NCBI GenBank assembly: GCA_025602905.1
Contig: JAHLKI010000005.1
Span: forward strand, 558,001-622,000
Reading direction: 5' to 3'
From: Phlyctochytrium arcticum
Lineage: Eukaryota; Chytridiomycota; Chytridiomycetes; Chytridiales; Chytridiaceae
DNA length: 64,000 nt
Below, one piece after another: positions 11,133 through 21,986 of the stretch. Numbering within the stretch: position 1 is the stretch's first letter; every line of letters begins with the position of its first letter. The notes below the pieces were generated by a model. It did no database searches and was not told the DNA's origin. It saw only the letters and a list, made by a program, of their open reading frames with translations. The translations under genes and the position numbers were made by a program.

Positions 11133-14100
11133 TTAGGAGTATAATGCGCCAACCTGATCTTGGAGTTGTTTGCTGTAGGTGTAGAGGGTGGTGGCAGTCA
11201 TAGGGTCGGTGGTGTAGGACTCGTACGAGGGGTAAGGTGAGCTAAGGAAGGTTTCGCTGGAAGTTGTGGGTGGGAGTAGGAGGGTTTTCGCGGGGGAGAG
11301 GGGAGATGAGGACACGGGAGGGTAGATTGCGGAGTCAAGTTGCCCATTTGACTCATCATCCTCCGATGGAAATAAATCAAAGTCATTCTCCACTTCCTCA
11401 TCCTGATCTTCTTGGACTCGCGTCGAGGCAGATGCTTTAAGCAGGGCAGGACCGGATGAGCATCCCCGTTTTAAATGGCGGCGCATGGCATCACTTCTCG
11501 CAAAACGTTTTCCGCAGAATCTGCAACCGTGGGGTTTACCTTCTTCGCTACAGTGCAGACTGCGAACGTGCCGGCGTAAGTCATGGTTGCGGCGAAATGT
11601 GGAGGGGCAGTGAGGGCAATTGAACGTGCGTGGGGCGTGACATTTTTGATGGGATTTGAGTGAGTGGGCTTTGGGAAATGTCTTGTTACCTGTTGTAAAA
11701 TGTGCCGTGTAAGCAGGGAAATTTTTCCGTGATTTTTAAAATTAAGGGAGCAAAAGCAACTTACATCCTGGATGGTCGCAAAAGAACTCGTCAGTAGCAC
11801 GCGTGGAAACCGAGGCTGGCTTGCGTTTGGATTTGGGTTTCGAGGCGCGTTTCGACTTGACTTGTTTTATTCCAACAGGAGTGGGATCCTCCTGCTCGCC
11901 TTCCTCCACCAAATCGCCCTCGCCCTGCGACCAGCTGTATTTTCGTTGAGGCAAAGGGGGTGAGTCCGAGTGATACATGAATTCATTTTTAATTTCCATA
12001 TCCAAAGATGACGCCGCCGTCGTCGACGACGGGAAAGCAAATTGCGGGTGTTCCTGAAATGGCGAGCAGAGTTCTGGCGAGGACAGGGAAGGAGGCAGAT
12101 TGTCTGTGTCGCCCGTGTAGATTTGGAGCGTGTTTCCGTTCGGTAAAGTGTCGGGAAAAGCGGCAGGCGCATACATGCCATGGGTATGGGTGCTGTCGTT
12201 GGTAATGAGGGAGGGAGTGTTGGAGGCGAATCCCCTGGGAAGGTAGCTGCTGCCTTGACCGACGGCATAGCGCTCGGCAGCGGGCGGGTAGGCATTCACG
12301 TCGTAAACATTCGACGATGCGTTGGATGACACCAATCCAGGGATGTACGTGTAAAAATCGTTGGTGAGATTGTCGATATTGCCTTCTCGTCCTGCTCCGA
12401 CTGATGCTGATGCTCCTGCTGCTGCTGCTATGGCTGAGGAATCTTGGGCTTGGGTCGTGAATGGAAATGCGGAAATGCCCTCAAATTCCACGGCGGACCC
12501 GGTGGTCATGTCCGTGTCTGAGTCTGAAAAAGAAGGACGCCGAGAATCGATGTGGTGCTGCGGCCCGCTACACTGTGCTGTTCCCGCCGCCGCCGTGGCC
12601 AGCGTGTACTGGAGCAAATGTTGCTGTTGCTGCTCGACCAGCTGAGGGTTCATCAACAAAGACTGATTCGTGGCTTGGAGCTGGAAAAGCCCGGTTTGTC
12701 CCTGGCGTTGTCCCAGTCGCGGTCCTTCCCTCAAGGACACCCTGTATGAATGTTTTTGCTGGCATGGATAGTTTTTTTCATCGTCAAGCGCCATGGAATC
12801 TGACACTCGATGCATCATGGTAGACACCGTGATACTTTCGAAATGGAAGGGGTTGCCCACAGTGGCGGATGTGGGGGTGGGGGTGGGGGGAATGTTCTCG
12901 ACGGTGGTCGATGCCCATGGTAAAGTGTTCTTGTCGTCGTTGGATGCAATGTCGTCCCCGGGGCATCGTAGATCCAGCTGCTCCGCCTGCTGTCCGAGCG
13001 CCGACGCGGCCGTTTGCTGTTGCGGATGCATCAAGTCGCCGTCGCGGTTGTCGTTGCCTTTCTCGCCTTGGTGGTCGTTCCCAATGTCGCTGTGGTGGTT
13101 GTCGTCCCTGATATTGTCCCTGCCGTCGTCGTCGATTCGGATCCGAAAGTCGCCAAAGATGTCGTGGCTGTCGTTGCCGCGCCGCCGTTCCAATGTCTCC
13201 CGCGGGGTGGGGCTCAGCAATTCACCTCCGGACTCGGAGCCGTCGCGTTCGATTTGGATTTCTCGGCTTTTGGTGAGTTCCCGACATTTCAATTCCGAAT
13301 TCCTAACATTGGCCAACAGCATAGAGAAGGATGGACACCCCATCGAATAGCTGAAACGACGACTAATAGTATCACTGCTGCTACTGGTGCTGGTGCTGCG
13401 AGGAGGACTGGTCTCGGTTTCAACCGGCGGCGAGGACGAAGGTGGAGGAGAGGGTACGGACCCCGACGACGACGACAAAGCTGCAGCGGGTACTGTGGTG
13501 GTGGTGTTGGGGGTGGTGTTGATGGCCGTGGGTGGACTAATTCCCGTCCATGTCCTGGGGGCAGTGGTGGTGTCGTCGGTATACCTGTACCCGTCACTGT
13601 CCGCAGCGACCATATAATTATCTGGTGGTTGTTGTTGTTGTTGCTGCTGCTGGACGGGATAGGAGTTGAACTGGTTGGGATGGTATGGACGAGCCTCTGG
13701 TTGCTGTTGCTCAAGCTGATGGGGCATAGAGTAGGTTGACAAAGATGCATCAAGATTTGGCATGGCTGTCGTGGTCGTCGTGGCGGCTGCTGCTGTCACT
13801 GAAATGGCGCCATGAGCAGAAGGGTCCGTGTTGGTACTGAACTTGGTACTGCTGATATCGTTATCCAAACGACTCGTAAAGGCTGTGCTGCCCGTAGAAT
13901 CAGTAGATGGAATAGCCATGATGCGCTGCTGGTTCCAAGATGATTGTTGTAGCGACTGTAGGCGGTTGAGTGACATGGCATTGTCATCGGCGGTGTGCAT
14001 AGTAAGACCAGCAGATTCAGAGTCTTCCACTACTGAAAACGGCCGCTGTGGCAATGTCGTTGGTAGATAGTACGCGAATGAGTGCTGCTGCTGTTGCTCC

Positions 14101-14261
14101 GATAGATCGTTGCCAGAGCGCTGGTACCGGGCTTCAAGATACTGATGCAGTAGATACGAGTGGTGGTTTTGTCGGTAAGTGGGACGGGACGGCTCAGTCG
14201 AATGGTGTGGCAAAAGATATACGCCGTGCATATCAACCAGTAGTTGCGAGCTGTGATGCAT
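11133..14261 (-). CDS. Crz1-like C2H2 zinc-finger transcription factor
   Basis: Two exons, 11765-14261 and 11133-11689, are joined by removing a 75-nt intron with GTAAGT donor and CAACAG acceptor; the protein is 1017 residues. The intron splits the first zinc finger. The finger block (about residues 826-915) has three C2H2-type units: FFCDHPGC with a downstream HSLKSHQKCH, FNCPHCPSTFRRNHDLRRH, and a last one CRFCGKRFARSDAMRRH that ends in an unusual RGC. This order, including the FARSDAxxRH last finger, resembles yeast Crz1/Prz1, the calcineurin target that enters the nucleus on Ca2+ signalling. The long N-terminus is Ser/Thr-rich with poly-Gln and poly-Thr runs typical of activation regions. 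No PxIxIT calcineurin docking site was confirmed by eye. Another multi-finger C2H2 regulator remains possible. Confidence 0.8.
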
Positions 14262-15572
14262 GTCTCACGCCGTCTCCCAGCGAACAAACGATGTGAATCC
14301 AAAGTTGTGGAGAGCTTTCAAACCACGGAGCAGATGAAGAAAAAGGTCGGTGAATGGGGGGTTGTATTGTGCGGGGGAACTTGTCAAAACGATGCCTGTC
14401 AGTCAAAACAGCACGACGAAAGACAGGTTTTTTTTGGCGGTTTGGCGGGATGATGTGATTGTCCCCGATTGGGTTGGGACGGGTAACAAAAACCAAACGT
14501 TTTAAGCAACGAAACAAAAGCTAATCTTCTTATATGGGGGTGGTTGCCCACTGTTGATGCAAAATGCTTGCTACTGTTCGCGAATAGAGGGGGGTCCAAC
14601 GCCGGCGAAATGGGGGGCTTAAGATGAGCAAGTTTAGCTCCGAATTCGGAGCTTGCTGTCGTATATGGTCCGGAACTATTGTCGTCTGCGACGGACGTCG
14701 TCGCGGATGATGTGCTGATGCTGCTATTGGATGCCCGACGCCAACGACGGCGATTCGGAGCAAGGATTAGGCAAGATTGGTGGAATCTGTGGTCGTGTCG
14801 GCTGTCGCTAACTCTCTCTATATAACTCTCGCGAGTGCCAGTACAATCTTGGATCCTGCGAGACCAGGCAATCTGTGGATCGCCTTATTTATTGTGCTGA
14901 GGTGGTTGGTTGCGGCTTTCTTCGACGTTGGGTCTAGATGGTTAATAAATCCTGTCCCCAGGGACCCGGTATCACGTTGCTTGCTGAGACAGGTTTGCCC
15001 AAATTGAGTGGGGAAGCAGGGCACAAAAGCAAAGAAGTAGAGGAAGAGCGAAGAAAAAGTTGGGTTCTGGGGACCTGTCAAAATGCAAGCGATGCTCCAT
15101 GCGTGTTAGCTCCGGAATTCTTACCGCGTACTTGGGCGTATTTTGTGTCTACTGTTTTTTTACAGCACGGACCTGGACAGTCCGATGGGAAAAGACGCGA
15201 ATCAAGAACGGAGATTATGTGATTCGCATGTGTGATGCACCCCAGCAGTGCGACGACAGATTTGACGCAACAAGATCTGGACCACTAGTTCTATTTACTA
15301 TCCCCGACAGTGCAGGGTAACTGGATCGACCCCAAAAGCCTTATGTCGCTTGTATGTCTAGCAAAACGATGATGGCGCATCCGACAGGAATATTGCCGCT
15401 CATTTCCTGCATCTGATGCATGCCCCACACCCTCCAATACAAACCTCGGCCAATACAAAAAGTGTGAGAAACGTGGCTCTACGGAGTCTCGTGACTTTTT
15501 GGCGGACGGCTGGGTATTTTATCGTGTAACGTTACGCCTCGGAGGGTACCGGTATGTGCTTATCCGTCATTG

Positions 15573-15582
15573 TACTCGAGTA
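15573..15582. repeat. palindrome TACTCGAGTA, copy 1
   Basis: Perfect 10-bp palindrome in non-coding sequence; other copies lie at 15847, 17112, 17124, 20100 and 61449. Confidence 0.7.
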
Positions 15583-15846
15583 GGCATTCTTGTCGAAAAC
15601 AATCTGTCCCATTGTTAACATGTTGGCCAAAGTTTTTCCTGCTTGTTTATGCATTTGAGACGCAGATGCAGATGCACAGTCGCCTCGCCTTGCTTCTTTC
15701 TTCTTCGACAAATCTTGCGAGATCGCCGAGATCCGAACATTTCGGCGAGACACCGAACATGGCCACGATTGACGGTGAAGCGGTCAATTAGGACCAGGGA
15801 GATGATTATAGAGAGCGCATGAGGCACATTTCGGCGTTTGCGGCGA

Positions 15847-15856
15847 TACTCGAGTA
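15847..15856. repeat. palindrome TACTCGAGTA, copy 2
   Basis: Perfect copy, followed six bases later by a second partial site, ACTCGAGC. Confidence 0.7.
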
Positions 15857-17111
15857 CATGACTCGAGCACATATGATATTCAGAGGGTGCGGGTAAAGAT
15901 ACTGATAGGAGCACCTTCGGGCTGACCAAGCCAGTGCTGAGTGTTGGTGCCGTGGGCGAGATCCGCCGGCACGGTTGTCGGCCCAAAACTGACGACTGAA
16001 GATTCCAATCGGCACGCGTCGAGTACGGAGCGATGGCTGCGATGCGCCCTTGGTTGATATAGTTTCCAAGAGCGGGTCAAGATCGCAAGACAAAATCACC
16101 CAAGGTTGGGATTGTGCTTTATAGTTGACGTCTAAACTGGGTTTGCTCTATTTTATTGCGCCTTTATTGACAATCCATCCAACTTCTGCCCATATTTATA
16201 AATTCGTGCTTTTGGCTTACGCTTCTTTAGAATAAAGAACTCTATTTTGGCCTTCAGATAAGATAGTTGTTATTTTTGGGCGATTTGCATCATGAGACGA
16301 GACCAAAGTCCATAGACATATAGACTTTGTGCGAGAAGAGGATCCCTATCCTCTATTGACAAATGTCCACATGGGACACAAAAAAGAACATCAAAAGTTA
16401 TCTCCGCTACTGCGAAACGTTCCATTGTTTTGCTGTGCCTTTTGATCCGCCGCCAATCTCGGAGGGTCGCTCCGCAATATTAATCACAATAATCTGTCGG
16501 TAGCCCCCGGGATAGCCCCTCAGCTTTGGACGGGGATCCCTGGGGAGAGGACGAGGATCCTAGCTCGATTGAGAAATAATTAACAACAAATTTCCCTCGT
16601 ATCGCACGGCGTGGGTGAAGTCTAGACTTACCTCGGCATGATGGATAATTTCGAGAAGGTGGTGATTTTCGTAGTCCTGTCCTATGGTTGGGTGCCCCAG
16701 GTACGCTACATCGCTACCCCGACACACTTTATTGGACTACTCGTACTTATCCATTGCGCCATCCAAGGATCTGATGTCAAAAATCGCAACATGACTAACA
16801 TGATGGTCAACTTGTCGGTCATGTTATGTATGATTTTTCTTTTGCACATGCCTCTCCATCAATCAAGTCCGGGTTTCATTCTGGATTTTTTCAAACAGAC
16901 AAAAGCCTTGTTTCGCGGCACCGGCCAGCGGCCCGGCGGATGAGCGGTCGTAGAACGCTGGTAGATGCGGTGCGCAAACAGAATTAGTGTCGGTAACCAC
17001 CGCGCGCCACGGTCTCGGTGGATTCGAGCTTGAAGTGCCTTGGTAGAAATGATGCTGAGCCTTTTGGTGAAAAAGCCGCAAAGCCACTTGGGCCCTGGGA
17101 GCAATTGGTGA

Positions 17112-17133
17112 TACTCGAGTACCTACTCGAGTA
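17112..17133. repeat. paired palindromes TACTCGAGTA, copies 3 and 4
   Basis: Two perfect copies, 17112-17121 and 17124-17133, separated by two bases. A close pair like this suggests a binding site for a dimeric factor or a repeat-derived element; no function is known. Confidence 0.7.
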
Positions 17134-17604
17134 AAGGTAAGAGTCTCCCATTTTTCAAAGGGTCGCCGATTTGCGTCGAAAAGACGCCGAGCTGTGTTGC
17201 TGTCGTGGGATGGTCAAGCTTACTCGGACCATGATCAGCCATCCGCCCGGTCATCCGCAGGATATTGGTGTAGGGTATTCGAAAGTCATTGCGGCTCATC
17301 CGCTATTGAGCAGAAGGTATGCAACCATGATGACTGCCGTCCGTCTATAGGTGGTTGCCCCAATCTGTCGCTACATGCCAACTGATTATCATCAGAGAAG
17401 AGGATCTGTCAGCGGAAAGGTTTGTGCTATACGGATCTATTTCCTTTAAGGTCCAATGATGTATCCCGTCCGCGAATGCAATGGATCTGCTCGAAAAGAA
17501 CGGATTGGGACCTGGTGAAGCAAAGAGGTCGATTTTAGCAAGTTGCAATTTCTCCCGGCATATCCGCACTTTACCCTTGCAGTCAAAGTCACCCTAGTGC
17601 GTGC

Positions 17605-17780
17605 GGGATCATTGATTGACTACCTTGCCCAGCCATCTCCAGCACCACGGGATCATTGATTGACTACCTTGCCCAGCCATCTCCAGCACCACGGGATCAT
17701 TGATTGACTACCTTGCCCAGCCATCTCCAGCACCACGGGATCATTGATTGACTACCTTGCCCAGCCAACTCCAGCACCAA
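17605..17780. repeat. 44-bp tandem repeat, four copies
   Basis: Units start at 17605, 17649, 17693 and 17737 with GGGATCATTGATTGACTACC. The first three are identical; the fourth differs by one base inside and one at its last position. Such near-identity points to recent expansion or active homogenisation. Confidence 0.95.
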
Positions 17781-20099
17781 TCTCTAAGTCTTGATAGCAT
17801 GCCTCATCCAACCCATGCATTCGTTCATTGGATTCATTCACCGCCCAGCACTTTACGATATGCCGGCCAGCTATCCTTCAATAAGCCGCCGCAAACGAGT
17901 TTCGATCAGCCACAACATCTCGCGCCTTTTTGGTCCCCATTGGACTCATACTCGAATGGCCCGGCCCAGGATTTTGTTATCCTCACTTGAAACCAAAACC
18001 TCTTGCTTTCCCCCTGCAACCCTCAATTTCCCACGGCCAAATGCAGCTCTTCCCAAAATAACCTGGCCTCTCACCCCTAACACCCGTGTTCATTGTAGTC
18101 CCTGTGCGGGGCTTGAAGGACGTGAGAATCGTCCGAAAGGACTCGGGCCCAGAACGGACCTTTTGTTTCCCCAACTTGCCATGTCCACTGCCCTTTAACT
18201 CAAAGGGAAGCTTAATACTTCAGGCCAAGGGATGTTGCTTGAGCATTATTACGTTAAAGATGCGAGACGCGCTGTTAACGCGACGCGACAATTGCGCAGC
18301 ACCCGGCCCCTTTGCGTAAGCAGACGTTCTCCCCGGCGTTCTCCGCCCCATGGCCGTGCGCTTCCCTTGTGCTTCTCGAGGCGCCCCTTGTGCCTGCTCT
18401 AATCAATCCACTCGTGCGGCGTTTCCCAGGTATGCACGTCTGGTTCGTCACGTTGACTCATGCTGAGTTGTCACCGCCTCCTCTGCCAATTTGTCATATT
18501 CCCAGGTTCTCTCTGGATTTTCCAAGAACCTTAACCATACGGCAAAAGTCCAGGCCAGGCCCAGCAAGATTTGAAATGCAAAACGCTAATATTACGCGTG
18601 CTGTATTCTTTTTGGGCTTTCGCACGCGTACGCGTGAATGCTGCCCGTTGCACCCCTACGTGAATAGTTCAAAATGTCCCTTTTCAACCATACTGTGGGA
18701 ATATCTGAGGACGGGGCAACACCCAGGACTAGGACTGATATGTCTTTGGCATTCATAGCCTAAAACATGTATATAAGTGGGGCCAAGCAACAACCTCTAA
18801 CATTTTGCGCAGCATCGATTTATAGTGAAGTGGCTCACCTATCTAACCTTTCAGGTACACATCCAGTCCGGGGGTACGACTCCATAGGAAGAGCCGGCGT
18901 AGCCAAGTGTGTGGGAAAATTATGACTGCTAGGGCAGGTCACGCGCGTCGAAAGGTAGCGTATCATCGATATTTGAAAAACTAACTATGAATAAATACAA
19001 AAAGACGCTAGACAGACGGCGGACGAGGCAAGTGGTATTTAGCCATTTAATTAACACATGCCTGGATAATAGAGACTACTCTTATCATAAGCATGGTACT
19101 TTTTTCCCATCTTTTTTTTTGAAAATGCGTGAGAGGAAGGCATGACTGACTGCCTTCCTGTGGCGAAAGGATTTAGCAAATTTTGTGCGATGGGCTCGGA
19201 AAGTTATCGGTACTTTACTGTGAATCTAAAAATTATTCTGAAGCGATACCTTTCAGCTTCAAGATAGCGCAGTAAGCTGTCATTCACCAACTCTTTCTAC
19301 AGAAAAGCCTACCGGCACTCAAAGGGTTTGTCGGCGTGCTCAACATCCGCTCAACGTCCCGATTTAGGTCGCAATACTGCTTTAGCACTTCACTAAAACA
19401 ATATATATTTTTGACCCTTGTGCGACTTTTGTGCGGAGTGATGGATGACCTCATGAATAGAGGTTCATAAAAGTAAAGAATTTGCAGGGCTGAAATATGG
19501 GTGTTGTAGCGCGCGTTGCACAGCAGTATGGCCCGCTTGGACCGAGCCGAAGGAAAACCCCAGATCGAAACTTGTAGGCAAATCTTGAAAAGAATGAGGT
19601 CTACCACAGGCGATAACCGACACTGAACACCTCCGCATCCCGCATGTCCGTTTATGCAAAATGCAGAACTTGAACTTTACGCTTCGAAGCTGTCTCCTTT
19701 ATTTTGGTTGGTCGAAAGAGGCGCTGCCCTCTGGCCTGACAGAGATCCTAAGGCAATAGCAACGAGCTCTTCTCGGTGATCCTTCTTAGCGTTCAAAATA
19801 TACATATGATATATCACTCCTTCTTATAGGGGATCTCGCTACATCTCTGCTTAATAAAAGTGTGCCGTGGCGGATCTCTGTTGTAGATAGATAGCACAGC
19901 GGCCGGTAAGTCGCAAATCGCAACCAATTTGGCTCTGGGTCCACGTCCGTGTCTGGTGTGTGGAGAGAGATGGCCTGTTGCGCGTGCTCTTTGGGGGGGG
20001 GGGACATGCAGTTTTGTCAAGCACACCCTCCGTGATTGTTGTGCTCGGGGAAGGCAATGTTTTACCGAGTGAGCTTTAAGTAGAGGCCACCCAGGTGGG

Positions 20100-20109
20100 T
20101 ACTCGAGTA
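20100..20109. repeat. palindrome TACTCGAGTA, copy 5
   Basis: Perfect copy in the same spacer, preceded by GGTGGG. Confidence 0.7.
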
Positions 20110-21194
20110 GTTCCGTCAATGTTTAGCAGATTAGCAACATCATTTATCTCATGACAATAGACGGGCGCTATACCCTTTTTATCACTGTTGACTCCCATAA
20201 TCAGGACAGGACATTGGAGGAACGATCCGACGGCTCCTCTTTCCTTGCAAAGAGCAGGAAGGGATCGATAGTATAGATATTCTCGTCATTATGGATCATT
20301 GTGTGGGCACTCAAGTATGGGGTCAAAGACCCTGAGGAGGACGAGCATAGGAGGGGGTTTTGGGAAAAGCGCTCGAAAGGCAAAAATGGTTAAACTCTAA
20401 GAAACTTAGGGATATGTTGACACAATTTGGAAGAAATGTATTTTTTAATGTGAAAACCTAACCCGGGCAGACGGTTTTTTGGTGATTCATGATAACTTTT
20501 CGAATGGCATGGCCTTGGTGCGCAGCTTGTGCGCAGCGATGATCACTGTTCAGCTCACGGGATCTAAAAAATTCAGCCGAGTTGACTTTTAAATGAATGT
20601 TGCAAACGAAACAAGCTTGCGTTATGTCCAATTAAGGCACGGGCATCGGGCAAATTCTCAAGCGTCCGAATTTTATGGGCGGAGCAGGTGTCAGGACCCA
20701 AGACGGTATCTTGGATCTTATAATAGTCCGGCATGGTGGCACGCTAGCGCATGATGGAAATGTATGTTCTGCGCTTCTTAAGACCCATTGGTCGGTCAGC
20801 GCAGTGCCCAAACGGCAAGAACACCGAAAGCGAGGGCAAAACTACATTTCTTGCCGATTTTTTTAATGTACCTGGTAACGTATAATTTCCGATAACTTAT
20901 ACAAAACCCAGTCGACCAACGTTTCAAGTTAGTAGAGGTATTACTGTAACCGCATATGCACGATTCCGGTGAAGTCTCTAAAAGCTTTTGCGCATGCACA
21001 TCGGAGAACGGGGGAGCGGGGAGAGTCGCGCCGACAGTTTGCCTGAGGGCTATATTGCGCACATACATGTTCCGGTCCATGCCTCGAATTCCCGACTACT
21101 GCATAATCCATCAGACCGACTAATCCCGCGTTGAGACCAATATATTGATCCAAGGGACTACTTGAACAAGGTTGAGGCTGCCCCAATCAAAATT

Positions 21195-21330
21195 ATGATT
21201 ACCAGTAGAACTTTTCGTTGTCATCGATGTCATCTCTTGAGTTACAGTTCGGTTCACTCGCCAATGAGCATATTTTGCAGTCAAATATCAACCCTTTCAG
21301 CAAGTAGGGATGGACAAATACTAAAAATAC
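21195..21330. repeat. left diverged direct repeat beside the ankyrin-like gene
   Basis: This stretch shares an ordered series of words with 24955-25095 in the same orientation: ATGATTACC, GTCATC, TCA-CTCTTGAGTT/TCACTTCTTAACTT, GCCAATGAGC, CAACC(C)TTTCA(G/A)CAAGT and a final ACAAAT. Identity is partial, so the alignment needs software. Confidence 0.55.
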
Positions 21331-21986
21331 AGATATCATCAATCATGAGCTCTCAAAATGCTCTGTGAAGCTACTGGCAGTGCTGCAGAGCCGGCTCACA
21401 AGGGCATCAGCTATTTCCCGTGAATTTATGAAACAAATCGCGGAGTTCCAGTTTGCGAAAGACTTTCGATGTTTGAGTTCATTTTCCGAGTAAATCGGAC
21501 CTGCCGACGCCCTTGATAGGAAAAACTCATTCATCACTGGCCGCCTGCTCCACATCACCAGCGTCCGTCCCTGCCCTTACTACACCGGCGATCCTCATCT
21601 CACGACAGTTGGCCTTGCATCGGACAACTGTTAGTGCTTGTTGTTGTGCTGCTCACCCGTCTTGTACAGCTTGTACAGCCTGTACAGCCAAGTCGATGCT
21701 GGGGCTTGGTCCGACATGTTCTTTCCAAGTATGTGTGCCCTTCTATCAAAGCTTGATAATACGACCAAACAATGACTTCGGGATTGTGAGATCTTCCAGT
21801 CCAACTTCCCGATTCCAAAATCATGCTTCAAAATTTGAAACTTCCAAAATCCAAATGGTTCAACGGCTGCGCCACTCTACCCAGATCTCAAAAAAATTCT
21901 GAAAGCTTGTCGACGCGTGGGAAACAAGCGAGATCGAAGAGGACACGTTCAGTGACCGTATCTGAAACGCAGCGCAGGACACAAAT

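Larger units (their letters stand above)
14262..21986. other. 7.7-kb spacer without a supported gene
   Basis: This long region holds no open frame with recognisable domains. It contains a four-copy 44-bp tandem repeat, five copies of the palindrome TACTCGAGTA, an 11-G run at 19993-20003 and, at its right end, a repeat shared with the far side of the next gene. A 101-codon frame at 16638-16943 encodes a hydrophobic peptide and is too weak to call. The region just left of 14900 presumably includes the promoter of the Crz1-like gene. Confidence 0.55.

Noticed and set aside
13014..13739. 241-codon plus-strand frame, Val-rich
   Set aside because: Antisense shadow of the Ser/Thr/Gln-rich Crz1-like exon; repetitive codons keep both strands open.
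16638..16943. 101-codon hydrophobic frame in the large spacer
   Set aside because: Looks membrane-like, but AT-rich sequence easily gives such frames; no splice partners or promoter seen.
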